DNA of 7,418 nucleotides from Anaerotignum sp. GTDB lineage: Bacteria; Bacillota; Clostridia; Lachnospirales; Anaerotignaceae. Of the stretch, positions 1 through 6,131 are shown piece after piece. The position numbers were made by a program, and so were the translations under genes. Numbering within the stretch: position 1 is the stretch's first letter; each line of letters starts with the position of its first letter. The stretch lies in assembly GCA_020024455.1 (NCBI GenBank), contig JAHHTU010000052.1, forward strand, positions 1-7,418, given 5' to 3'. The notes below the pieces were generated by a model. That model searched no databases. It was not told the origin of the DNA and saw only the letters and a program-made list of their open reading frames with translations.

Positions 1-38
1 TGTCAAATTTCGCATCTGTTTTTTATATATTCTATAAT

Positions 39-80
39 AAAAAAAGCTGTGGAAATATACTATTCCAACAGCCTTTTTTT
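39..80 (-). terminator. Intrinsic terminator of glmS
   Basis: The hairpin begins a few bases after the glmS stop codon. On the minus strand the arm GCTGTTGGAA (72-63) pairs with TTCCACAGC (54-46), with one bulged T, and is followed by seven T (45-39). A run of seven A lies on the other side, so the structure could also work for plus-strand transcripts, but no plus-strand gene is visible here. Bases 1-38 contain nothing I can assign. Confidence 0.88.
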
Positions 81-88
81 ATATTTGA

Positions 89-1912
89 TTATTCTACGGT
101 AACAGATTTTGCCAAATTTCTGGGCATATCCACATCACAACCTCTTTCCACCGCTACGTAGTAAGAGAAAATCTGCATGGGGATAATATTCAAAGATGCG
201 GTAAAAGCATCATGGATTTTCGGAATATAAATCACAGTATCTGCCACTTCTGCAATCTCTGTATTGCCTTCTTTGGCAATGGCAATGACTTTTGCACCTC
301 TTGCCTTGACTTCTTTCACATTGCTTACCAACTTTTCATACAATGCGTCCTGTGTTGCAATCGCAATCACCAATGTACCATCTTCAATCAGAGAAATGGT
401 GCCATGTTTGAGTTCTCCTGCCGCATAGGCTTCGCTATGAATATAGGAAATCTCTTTTAATTTCAAAGAGCCTTCCATCGCTACTGCATAATCAATACCA
501 CGTCCCAAAACAAATACATCATTTGCAAATGCATATGTTTTTGCCAACGCTTTCCATTGGGCTTCGTTTTTGAACAATTTTTCCATATATGCAGGAATTT
601 GTTGCAATTCTGTCACCAATGTTTGCAACTTGTCATCGGAAACATAGCCTCTGACATGACCAAATTTTAACGCCAACAAATACATCAAAGAAATCTGTGT
701 CGAATAACCTTTTGTGGTTGCCACCGCAATTTCCGGCCCTGCCCATGTATACAATACATCATCACTTTCTCTTGCGATAGAGCTGCCTACCACATTTACA
801 ATAGACAAAATGCGAATCCCCTGTCTTTTTGCTTCTCGCAGTGCTGCCAATGTGTCTGCGGTTTCTCCGGATTGACTGATGATAATGCAAACATCATTTT
901 TATGCAAAATCGGATTGCGGTATCTAAATTCAGACGCCAAATCCACTTCTACCGGTATTCTTGCATATTCTTCAATCACATATTTCCCAACAATCCCGGC
1001 GTGCCAAGCACTACCACAGGCAATGATATGAATTCTGTTGATGTCTTTGATGTCCTGTTCTGTATACTGAATATCGTCTAAGCGAATATTTCCGTCTACC
1101 ATGCGGGGACTGATTGTTTTTTTGATTGCTTCCGGTTGTTCCATGATTTCTTTCATCATGAAATAATCATATCCGCCTTTTTCTGCTGCGGAAATATCCC
1201 AATCCACATGATAGATGTCTTTTTTGATTTCATTTTTATCCATATCCAATATGGTTATGCCATCTTTTTTCAATACCACAATTTCATTGTCATTCAACAG
1301 ATAGTATTCTTTTGTGTATTCCAACAATGCAGGAATATCAGATGCAATAAAGTTTTCCTGTTTCCCAATGCCCACAAGCAAAGGGCTGTCTTTCCGTACC
1401 GCAACCATTTCATCTGGTTTGTCTTGGCACAAAATACCCAATGCATAAGAACCTCTCACTCTGCCAATAACTTGGATTAAGGTATCCACCATATCCCCAT
1501 TGTAATAATAATCAAACAACTGGGCAATGACTTCTGTATCTGTTTCAGATTGGAATACATAGCCTTTTGTTTCCAATTCTGCTTTTAACTGCAAATAATT
1601 TTCAATAATGCCATTATGTACCACAGAAATTCTGCCGTTCATACTGCTATGTGGGTGAGAATTGACATCGCTTGGCGCACCATGTGTTGCCCATCTGGTA
1701 TGTCCGATACCCATACCACCTTTGACACCACCCATTTCTTTCACTTTTGCGTCCAAATCAGCCAAACGACCTTTTGTTTTCACCACTTGAATACCATCAT
1801 GATATACCGCAATCCCTGCGGAGTCATATCCTCTATATTCCAATTTTTTCAAACCTTGTATCAAAACGGGAGCTGCCTCATTTTGACCAATATATCCAAC
1901 AATACCACACAT
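89..1912 (-). CDS. glmS: Glutamine--fructose-6-phosphate aminotransferase (isomerizing)
   Basis: GlmS converts fructose-6-phosphate and glutamine to glucosamine-6-phosphate and glutamate in the cytoplasm, the first committed step towards UDP-GlcNAc, peptidoglycan and other amino sugars. The 607-residue product is full length for the family (E. coli has about 609). It opens with MCGIVGYIG, so Cys2 becomes the N-terminal nucleophile after Met removal. Glutaminase-domain motifs follow: YRGYDSAG (26-33), HTRWATHG (71-78) and HNGIIENY (99-106). Two SIS sugar-isomerase domains come next, with ACGSAWHAG and SQSGETADT in the first and LGRGIDYAVAMEGSLKLKE then EAYAAGELKHG in the second. The C-terminal tail carries the conserved DMPRNLAKSVTVE with the lysine that binds the sugar. 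The ATG start has GGAGGT (1926-1921) eight bases upstream. The gene stands alone behind its own promoter and ribozyme leader, and expression is probably shut down by glucosamine-6-phosphate through that ribozyme. Nothing is broken or missing. Confidence 0.98.
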   Translation of the reverse strand: MCGIVGYIGQNEAAPVLIQGLKKLEYRGYDSAGIAVYHDGIQVVKTKGRLADLDAKVKEMGGVKGGMGIGHTRWATHGAPSDVNSHPHSSMNGRISVVHNGIIENYLQLKAELETKGYVFQSETDTEVIAQLFDYYYNGDMVDTLIQVIGRVRGSYALGILCQDKPDEMVAVRKDSPLLVGIGKQENFIASDIPALLEYTKEYYLLNDNEIVVLKKDGITILDMDKNEIKKDIYHVDWDISAAEKGGYDYFMMKEIMEQPEAIKKTISPRMVDGNIRLDDIQYTEQDIKDINRIHIIACGSAWHAGIVGKYVIEEYARIPVEVDLASEFRYRNPILHKNDVCIIISQSGETADTLAALREAKRQGIRILSIVNVVGSSIARESDDVLYTWAGPEIAVATTKGYSTQISLMYLLALKFGHVRGYVSDDKLQTLVTELQQIPAYMEKLFKNEAQWKALAKTYAFANDVFVLGRGIDYAVAMEGSLKLKEISYIHSEAYAAGELKHGTISLIEDGTLVIAIATQDALYEKLVSNVKEVKARGAKVIAIAKEGNTEIAEVADTVIYIPKIHDAFTASLNIIPMQIFSYYVAVERGCDVDMPRNLAKSVTVE

Positions 1913-1947
1913 AATTTTTAACCTCCAAATATTTTATTCACACGTTA

Positions 1948-2092
1948 TCTTTTTTTTGTCCGTCCAATTTCTCAAACGATTTGTAAAAGACCTGCGACCC
2001 TGTGTGAATGGGCGGGAAGTATCCGCCGAATACTTCGATAACTTCCACCTCGTCAACCATTTCTGCATATTGGTTCTGGCGCTTTTTTGACA
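1948..2092 (-). ncRNA. glmS self-cleaving ribozyme (glucosamine-6-phosphate responsive)
   Basis: This element lies in the 5' leader of glmS. In known members of the family, glucosamine-6-phosphate acts as cofactor for self-cleavage, and the cleaved mRNA is degraded. The minus strand shows the family's core: AGCGCCAGAAC at 2083-2073, then GTTGACGAGG (2057-2048), TTATCGA (2041-2035), TTCGGCGG (2030-2023) and CCCGCC (2016-2011). By family precedent the cut falls between A (2083) and G (2082). AACCA (2075-2071) can pair with TGGTT (2059-2055) as a short P1, and GGAAGT (2046-2041) pairs with ACTTCC (2020-2015) in the P2 region. The 3' domain (about 2010-1950) looks short, ending in GGACGGAC and an A-run. 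The outer limits are approximate; the core is clear. The glmS ribosome binding site lies about 20 bases beyond the 3' end. Confidence 0.95.
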
Positions 2093-2106
2093 TATCCAAT
2101 AATCAA
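2053..2106 (-). other. Possible 17-codon leader peptide entering the glmS ribozyme
   Basis: A strong ribosome binding site, AAAGGAGGG (2120-2112), sits in the glmS leader upstream of the ribozyme. Five bases after it is a TTG codon (2106-2104) that opens a 17-codon frame ending at TGA (2055-2053), just after P1 of the ribozyme. TTG starts are used by three real genes in this window, so the start is plausible. No similarity to a known peptide is apparent, and the frame may be chance. A second frame from ATG at 2093 runs 51 codons through the ribozyme to TGA at 1938, but it is 18 bases from the same binding site. Confidence 0.2.
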
Positions 2107-2165
2107 ACACACCCTCCTTTTCTTTTTGATTTTGCAGAATAGATACCTGAAATAATGTCAAAAGC

Positions 2166-2194
2166 ATTATATCACGAAACATTTTCTTGGTAAA
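2166..2194 (-). promoter_or_regulatory. Promoter of glmS (sigma-A type, extended -10)
   Basis: A perfect TATAAT (2171-2166) is preceded by TG one base upstream, giving the extended form TGATATAAT. A -35-like TTTACC (2194-2189) lies 17 bases upstream. Transcription should begin near 2159, leaving roughly 75 bases before the ribozyme cleavage site. The remaining upstream stretch to the csp terminator (about 2195-2275) is AT-rich and shows nothing I can name. Confidence 0.75.
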
Positions 2195-2275
2195 GCAAAA
2201 AATTTTGAAACATTTGTTTTGTTATGCTTACTGTATGTCAGGTCATGCTTTGTTTATGTCAAATTTTACAAAAGA

Positions 2276-2303
2276 AAAAACCCAACAACACTGTTGGGTT
2301 TTT
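2276..2303 (-). terminator. Intrinsic terminator of the cold-shock gene
   Basis: A perfect 12-bp inverted repeat, AAAAACCCAACA (2276-2287) and TGTTGGGTTTTT (2292-2303), encloses a four-base loop. Read on the minus strand it ends in six T, then CTTTT, which is the form of a rho-independent terminator. It lies about 65 bases after the cold-shock protein stop codon. The A and T runs are symmetrical, so it would also stop plus-strand transcripts. Confidence 0.88.
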
Positions 2304-2366
2304 GGACATAACCGATGTTATATATGTTTTCATGCAATATGCATTATTTACGATAAATAAGATTGA

Positions 2367-2567
2367 TTAAGCCTTTGTTACGTTTGCAGCCTGAGGGCCT
2401 TTTGCACCCTGCACAACTTCAAATTCTACTTCCTGACCTTCTTCCAATGTTTTGTAACCTTCTGCTTGGATTGCAGAGAAATGTACAAATACATCATCTT
2501 CGTTAGGAACGGAAATAAAACCGAAACCTTTTTCTGCGTTAAACCATTTTACTGTACCTTTTTTCAT
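2367..2567 (-). CDS. Cold-shock domain protein (CspA/CspB family)
   Basis: This 66-residue protein is a single cold-shock domain, an OB-fold that binds single-stranded RNA and DNA and acts as an RNA chaperone in the cytoplasm. It starts MKKGTVKWFNAEKGFGFI, containing the RNP1-type motif KGFGFI, followed by VFVHFSAI (RNP2 type) and the usual C-terminal GPQAANV. The length matches Bacillus CspB and E. coli CspA, which are about 67-70 residues. AGGAGGA (2581-2575) lies seven bases before the ATG. The gene has its own strong promoter and terminator, so it is probably a single-gene transcript. The predicted leader is only about 43 bases, unlike the long structured leader of E. coli cspA. I cannot tell whether it is cold-induced or constitutive, nor which paralogue it is, so no symbol is given. 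Confidence 0.96.
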   Translation of the reverse strand: MKKGTVKWFNAEKGFGFISVPNEDDVFVHFSAIQAEGYKTLEEGQEVEFEVVQGAKGPQAANVTKA

Positions 2568-2616
2568 TGCGAAATCCTCCTACTATTTGGAAAAAAATAA
2601 AAATTGTTACGCCTCC

Positions 2617-2645
2617 ATACTACCATATATTTCTAACAGTGTCAA
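2617..2645 (-). promoter_or_regulatory. Promoter of the cold-shock gene
   Basis: A perfect -35 TTGACA (2645-2640) is followed after 17 bases by TAGTAT (2622-2617), preceded by TG one base upstream (extended -10, TGGTAGTAT). Transcription should begin near 2610. The promoter sits in the 119-base gap after rnhA. Confidence 0.75.
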
Positions 2646-2686
2646 CGAATACTTACATATTCCTCATCTTTTCTAACAACAAACTA

Positions 2687-3154
2687 TCACGAATTTCGAT
2701 AATTTTCATCCTCTTGCAGATGTTCGGATAAAATTGCCGCTCTTGCCAAAGCATCACAACGTTCATTTCCGGGGTTGTCTGCGTGACCTTTGACCCATTG
2801 AAACGTCACATCGTGACGCTCCAACTGTATCAACATTGCCTCCCACAAATCCACATTTGAGGCTTTTTCTTTTTTGTTTCTCTGCCAGCCATTTTGTTTC
2901 CATTTTGCCACCCAGCCCTTTGTGATGGCATCAATCACATATTTCGAATCACTGTACAATGTCACACGACAAGGCTCTTTCAATGCTTCCAATGCTTTGA
3001 TGACTGCCAGCATTTCCATACGGTTATTTGTTGTCATACGATACCCTTGTGATAACTCTTTTTTGGCAGAACCATACATCAACAACGCACCATATCCACC
3101 CGCTCCCGGATTGCCGGAGCAAGCACCGTCTGTATAAATCTCTACATATTTCAT
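2687..3154 (-). CDS. rnhA: Ribonuclease HI
   Basis: RNase HI cuts the RNA strand of RNA-DNA hybrids, removing R-loops and primers. The 155-residue product matches the length of the E. coli enzyme. All catalytic positions are visible: Asp9 in YTDGACSGNPG, Glu47 in TTNNRMEMLA, Asp69 in LYSDSKYV, His124 in VKGHADNPGNE and Asp134 in ERCDALAR. The Trp- and Lys-rich segment at about 80-98 corresponds to the basic protrusion that helps bind the hybrid. There is no separate N-terminal hybrid-binding domain. The ATG overlaps the ispD stop codon as ATGA, and AAGGAGG (3168-3162), inside the end of ispD, lies seven bases upstream. This points to translational coupling in one transcript. No clear terminator follows the gene, so some read-through into the cold-shock gene is possible. 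Confidence 0.97.
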   Translation of the reverse strand: MKYVEIYTDGACSGNPGAGGYGALLMYGSAKKELSQGYRMTTNNRMEMLAVIKALEALKEPCRVTLYSDSKYVIDAITKGWVAKWKQNGWQRNKKEKASNVDLWEAMLIQLERHDVTFQWVKGHADNPGNERCDALARAAILSEHLQEDENYRNS

Positions 3155-3840
3155 GTTTGTGCCTCCTTCAAAAATGCTTCTGCCACAATCAAATCTTCTT
3201 TTGTTGTGATTTTGATATTGCGATAACTTCCCAAAACCACTTTTACACGATTTTTTGCAAATTCTGCCACAGATGCATCATCTGTCCCCAAAAATGCCTG
3301 CTCTTTTGCATATTGATATGCTTTTTGAATGATATCTTTGCGAAATGTCTGCGGGGTTTGTATCTGCCATAACAAACTACGGTTCGGGGTTTTTTCTGCC
3401 ACACCGTCAGCGGAGCAAATTTTGATAGTATCTTTTACAGGCACACCAATCACCGCCCCATCATATATGTTTGCTGCCGCAATGCTGTCTGCAATCATTT
3501 GTTCTGTCACAAACGGACGCACACCATCATGAACAAGTACCATCTCTGTATCTTCTTTCAAAACTGCCAAGCCATTTGCCACAGAATCCTGTCGCTCTTT
3601 GCCTCCCAAAATCACATCACTGACTTTTTTCCATTGATATTTTTCACATAACGCCTGCACATCTTGCAAACCGTCTGCACTTGCCACCAAAACAATCTCT
3701 TGTATCCAATCGCTTTTTTCAAATACATCAACCGTCCAAGCCAATATCTCTTTCCCGCAAATCGGCAAAAATTGTTTGCTGATTTGTGTCCCCATACGCT
3801 TTCCTTTTCCTGCTGCTACAATGATGACTGTGTTTTGCAA
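3151..3840 (-). CDS. ispD: 2-C-methyl-D-erythritol 4-phosphate cytidylyltransferase
   Basis: IspD joins CTP to 2-C-methyl-D-erythritol 4-phosphate, giving CDP-methylerythritol and pyrophosphate, the third step of the MEP isoprenoid pathway. The chosen TTG start (3840-3838) has GGGAGG (3854-3849) eight bases upstream and gives 229 residues, a typical length. An upstream in-frame TTG at 3903 would add 21 residues, has no binding site and overlaps the preceding gene, so I reject it. Motifs in order: nucleotide-binding AAGKGKRMG (9-17, with Arg15) and SKQFLP (Lys22), GGKERQDSV (79-87), VHDGVRPFV (103-111), VPVKDTIK (133-140), QTPQTF (161-166), GTDDASVAE (185-193) and the C-terminal GSYRNIKITTKEDL (204-217). 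It lies behind a yacL-like gene, as in Bacillus, but ispF, a frequent partner, is absent from the window and rnhA follows instead. Confidence 0.96.
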   Translation of the reverse strand: MQNTVIIVAAGKGKRMGTQISKQFLPICGKEILAWTVDVFEKSDWIQEIVLVASADGLQDVQALCEKYQWKKVSDVILGGKERQDSVANGLAVLKEDTEMVLVHDGVRPFVTEQMIADSIAAANIYDGAVIGVPVKDTIKICSADGVAEKTPNRSLLWQIQTPQTFRKDIIQKAYQYAKEQAFLGTDDASVAEFAKNRVKVVLGSYRNIKITTKEDLIVAEAFLKEAQT

Positions 3841-3854
3841 ATCCACTGCCTCCC
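3838..3854 (-). promoter_or_regulatory. Ribosome binding site fixing a TTG start for ispD
   Basis: GGGAGG (3854-3849) precedes TTG (3840-3838) by eight bases. The next codons read QNTVIIVAAG, which matches the normal beginning of IspD. No other start in the frame has a binding site at a suitable distance. Confidence 0.85.
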
Positions 3855-3868
3855 TTTTTTGATATAAC

Positions 3869-3893
3869 AAAAGGCGTATGTTGTACGCCCTTT
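3869..3893 (-). terminator. Hairpin between the yacL-like gene and ispD (weak terminator or attenuator)
   Basis: Two bases after the yacL-like stop codon, AAAGGGCGTA (3893-3884) can pair with TACGCCTTTT (3878-3869) across a five-base loop. This gives a 10-bp stem with one G-U pair. The following bases, GTTATATC, make only a broken T-tract, so termination is likely partial. The hairpin ends 14 bases before the ispD binding site, so it could instead protect an RNA end or tune ispD expression. Confidence 0.5.
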
Positions 3894-3895
3894 GT

Positions 3896-4966
3896 TTATG
3901 CAATCATTTTTGTAAATATCATACGACCTGCTGCTGTTTGCAACACACTGGTCACAGAAACTTTTTTGGTTTCTCCGATAAATTTATTTCCGCCATCTAC
4001 CACAATCATCGTACCATCGTTCAAATATGCAATCCCTTGCCCCATTTCTTTTCCGACTTTGATGATTGTCACTTCCATTTCTTCTCCCGGTAACACCACA
4101 GGCTTAATGGCATTTGCCAATTCGTTGATATTGAGCACACGCACACCTTGAAATTCTGCCACCTTATTCAAGTTAAAATCATTCGTCACAACAAATGCGT
4201 CCATACTTTCTGCCATCTTCAACAGCATGGAGTCCACTTCCATGGGTTGCGGTACAGAAAACTCTTTGATTTCCACAGCAACCGCCAGTTGTTTTTGTAT
4301 TTCATTCAAAATATCCAACCCACGTCTGCCACGATTGCGTTTCAAAGCATCGGCAGAGTCGGCAATATGACGCAATTCTTCTAATACAAAATCCGGAATG
4401 ATAATCTTTCCCTCAATAAAGCCCGTCTGCAACAAATCCATAATTCTGCCATCAATAATGACACTGGTATCCAATATCTTGGGTCTGCCATATATCACAC
4501 CCTCTTGTTGCAATGGGTTTGTTTGTATCAATATTTTTTGCAAATCCGTCACGTTCACTTCGTCTTTTTTTCTTCTTGCAACCCGAAAACCCAAAACACC
4601 CAAAAGCACGTTCAACAACACAATGATACCGGTACCAACCGCACCAAATCCACGAAATGCCAAACCAATCAAATTGGCAATCACCAAACCAATCAAACAA
4701 CCAAATACGGCAAATATCAATTCTTTGAAATTCATTTTTGTCAAACGTTCTTCTGTCTGGGACAGCCTTTTTAATAGTATATCAGCCAGTTTGCTGGAAA
4801 ATAAAATATAGAATATGAGTCCGATAAAAATAGCTCCAATGATTGGCAAATATGTTTTCAGCTTTTGTCCAAACTGAACAAGCTCCATTGCCAAAACCAT
4901 ATGGAAAATTGCAAATGATACTGCTGCTGTCACCAGACTGATTAAGATTTTCAATAAGCGTTTCAA
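3896..4966 (-). CDS. Membrane-anchored PIN-TRAM domain protein, YacL-like
   Basis: This 356-residue protein has the layout of Bacillus subtilis YacL. Four hydrophobic, probably membrane-spanning segments lie at about 7-27, 39-57, 83-104 and 109-128. A PIN nuclease-like domain follows at about 162-285 and a C-terminal TRAM domain at about 293-354. Acidic residues expected of a PIN active site are present: Asp166 and Asp172 in ILDTSVIIDGRI, Glu196/197 in FVLEELRH, and Asp263 in VVTNDFNLN. PIN domains are usually metal-dependent RNases and TRAM domains usually bind RNA, so a membrane-tethered RNA-processing role is inferred; the substrate is unknown. The start is TTG (4966-4964), with a near-perfect anti-16S match, AAGGAGGTGAT (4982-4972), upstream. 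The gene heads the cluster with ispD and rnhA, in the yacL-ispD order known from Bacillus. Confidence 0.92.
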   Translation of the reverse strand: MKRLLKILISLVTAAVSFAIFHMVLAMELVQFGQKLKTYLPIIGAIFIGLIFYILFSSKLADILLKRLSQTEERLTKMNFKELIFAVFGCLIGLVIANLIGLAFRGFGAVGTGIIVLLNVLLGVLGFRVARRKKDEVNVTDLQKILIQTNPLQQEGVIYGRPKILDTSVIIDGRIMDLLQTGFIEGKIIIPDFVLEELRHIADSADALKRNRGRRGLDILNEIQKQLAVAVEIKEFSVPQPMEVDSMLLKMAESMDAFVVTNDFNLNKVAEFQGVRVLNINELANAIKPVVLPGEEMEVTIIKVGKEMGQGIAYLNDGTMIVVDGGNKFIGETKKVSVTSVLQTAAGRMIFTKMIA

Positions 4967-4982
4967 ACAAAATCACCTCCTT
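4964..4982 (-). promoter_or_regulatory. Very strong ribosome binding site with a TTG start (yacL-like gene)
   Basis: AAGGAGGTGAT (4982-4972) is an 11-base match to the 16S rRNA tail complement. TTG at 4966-4964 lies nine bases after the GGAGG core. No ATG near the N terminus offers a comparable start. Confidence 0.85.
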
Positions 4983-5070
4983 TTTATCACATATCCATTC
5001 AAGTTTATCAATTTTTTTTCTGTTTTGCAAGTTGTTCTTTTTGTGCAGACGTTTCTTTTTACAAAAACGC

Positions 5071-5099
5071 ATTATATAGTTTTTAATACTATATTAACT
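5071..5099 (-). promoter_or_regulatory. Probable promoter of the yacL-ispD-rnhA cluster
   Basis: A perfect TATAAT (5076-5071) lies on the minus strand about 105 bases before the TTG start. The -35 region is poor: AGTTAA at 17-base spacing, or CAGTTA at 18. The -10 match partly overlaps a short inverted repeat (5074-5094), which could be an operator. The leader, from about 5064, is AT-rich without a recognisable riboswitch. Confidence 0.45.
5074..5094. repeat. Inverted repeat in the yacL/degV divergent promoter region
   Basis: ATATAGT (5074-5080) and ACTATAT (5088-5094) form a perfect 7-bp inverted repeat around a seven-base spacer. It covers part of the probable yacL -10 box and lies about 17 bases upstream of the degV -35 box. 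A repressor site is possible, but AT-rich sequence yields such repeats by chance. Confidence 0.35.
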
Positions 5100-5110
5100 G
5101 TTTTTTTCTA

Positions 5111-5139
5111 TTGCTTTTGTTGTATACTTTTGTTATGAT
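5111..5139 (+). promoter_or_regulatory. Promoter of the DegV-family gene
   Basis: TTGCTT (5111-5116) and TATGAT (5134-5139) are 17 bases apart, and TG one base before the -10 gives the extended form TGTTATGAT. Transcription should begin near 5146. This leaves a 36-base leader and supports the start codon at 5182 rather than the in-frame ATG at 5158. Confidence 0.65.
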
Positions 5140-5181
5140 AATAGAAAACGTTTTTCGATGAACATAATTAAGGAGGCAATC

Positions 5182-6078
5182 ATGCGAACATATCAGATTT
5201 TTAGCGATGGTGCTTGTGACATACCTTTGGCAACAGCAGAACAAAATGCCTTACAACTGATTCCATTTTATGTTTCTTTGGACCACCAAACTTATTTGAA
5301 AGAACAAAGTGAATTATCCCTGAAAGATTTTTACCACTTTTTGCATATAGAACAGGGTTTCCCAAAAACATCTTTGCCCTCTGTGCAAGATTATATTGAC
5401 AAATTCACCCCTGCATTGGCACAGGGCAAGGACATTATCAGCTGTCATGTCACACATACACTCAGCGGCTCTGTGCAGTCTGCCCTAACTGCCAAAATGA
5501 TACTGGAAGACACATATCCCGATGCCAATATTTATATTGTAGATACATGGAATGCAACCGGCTCTCAGGCATTGCTCCTTTTGGAAGCATTGCGTATGCA
5601 AAAAGACGGCAAATCTGCCGATGATGTGGTTGCTTATTTGGAAGCGGCAAGAGCAGACAGCAGTATCATATTCATTGTCGGTGCTTTGAAACATTTGCAG
5701 CATGGGGGTAGAATTGGCAAACTTGCCTCTATATCCGGTAGCATACTCAAAATCAAACCAATCATACAGTTGCAAGATGGTTCTATCCACTCTTGTGGTG
5801 TTGCCCGTAGCCGTAAAAAAGGATTTTCCGAAATTTTACGACTGACACAACAACATTTTCAAACCACAAACGAAAATCCGGCAAACTATATTGCCATGAT
5901 TGGTACTACAGACGACAAAGAGGAAGCTCTGCAAGTCGAACAGCTATTCAAACAAGAAATGCCGGATTTTTCATATCTTCCTGTTTTTCATATTGGTGCT
6001 ACCATCGCTTCACACACAGGGCCCGGCACATTGGGCATCTGTTTTGTCAAAAAATATGAACACTATTTCACAACATAA
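5182..6078 (+). CDS. DegV-family fatty-acid-binding protein (FakB-like)
   Basis: DegV-family proteins bind a fatty acid inside a two-domain fold. The FakB members present it to the kinase FakA for phosphorylation and entry into phospholipids. This 298-residue product is normal length. It shows SDGACDIP (8-15), a KTSLPS segment with Thr63, HTLSGSVQSA (92-101) with the conserved serines, DTWNATGSQALL (121-132), GALKHLQHGGRIGK (167-180), GSILKIKPII (186-195) and the C-terminal GATIASHTGPGTLG (272-285) with His278. Thr63, the LSGS serines and His278 match positions that hold the fatty-acid carboxylate in FakB structures. I chose ATG 5182 because TAAGGAGG (5169-5176) precedes it by five bases; the upstream ATG at 5158 has no binding site. 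No fakA-like kinase is in the window, so the FakB role is inferred. It is the only plus-strand gene here and appears monocistronic. Confidence 0.93.
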   Translation: MRTYQIFSDGACDIPLATAEQNALQLIPFYVSLDHQTYLKEQSELSLKDFYHFLHIEQGFPKTSLPSVQDYIDKFTPALAQGKDIISCHVTHTLSGSVQSALTAKMILEDTYPDANIYIVDTWNATGSQALLLLEALRMQKDGKSADDVVAYLEAARADSSIIFIVGALKHLQHGGRIGKLASISGSILKIKPIIQLQDGSIHSCGVARSRKKGFSEILRLTQQHFQTTNENPANYIAMIGTTDDKEEALQVEQLFKQEMPDFSYLPVFHIGATIASHTGPGTLGICFVKKYEHYFTT

Positions 6079-6088
6079 TATTTTCCAT

Positions 6089-6118
6089 AAAAAAACCACC
6101 CTATCTTGGGTGGTTTTT
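6089..6118. terminator. Shared bidirectional terminator of the DegV-family gene and ftsZ
   Basis: AAAAACCACCC (6091-6101) and GGGTGGTTTTT (6108-6118) form a perfect 11-bp stem around a six-base loop. On the minus strand the stem ends in seven T. The two genes converge on it: the plus-strand stop codon is at 6076-6078 and the ftsZ stop at 6134-6132. One compact hairpin therefore ends both transcripts. Confidence 0.9.
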
Positions 6119-6131
6119 GATTGCTGTCATA

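Noticed and set aside
33..38. TATAAT on the plus strand near the left edge
   Set aside because: There is no -35 at a suitable distance, and any transcript would run straight into the glmS terminator hairpin and the antisense of glmS.
212..1921. Several plus-strand frames of 69-114 codons opposite glmS
   Set aside because: All overlap the conserved glmS gene, have Cys-, His- and Phe-rich translations typical of antisense frames, and show no domain.
1934..2182. 82-codon minus-strand reading frame upstream of glmS
   Set aside because: It lies across the glmS ribozyme core and the transcription start region. Its product resembles no protein family, and its start is at or upstream of the predicted RNA start.
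3841..3903. Upstream TTG start for ispD giving 250 residues
   Set aside because: The extra 21 residues are not family-like, there is no binding site before 3903, and the region encodes a hairpin and the real ribosome binding site.
4452..5072. Minus-strand frames at 4452-4700 and 4782-5072
   Set aside because: Both overlap the yacL-like gene in another frame. They show no motif, and the second spans that gene's promoter and leader.
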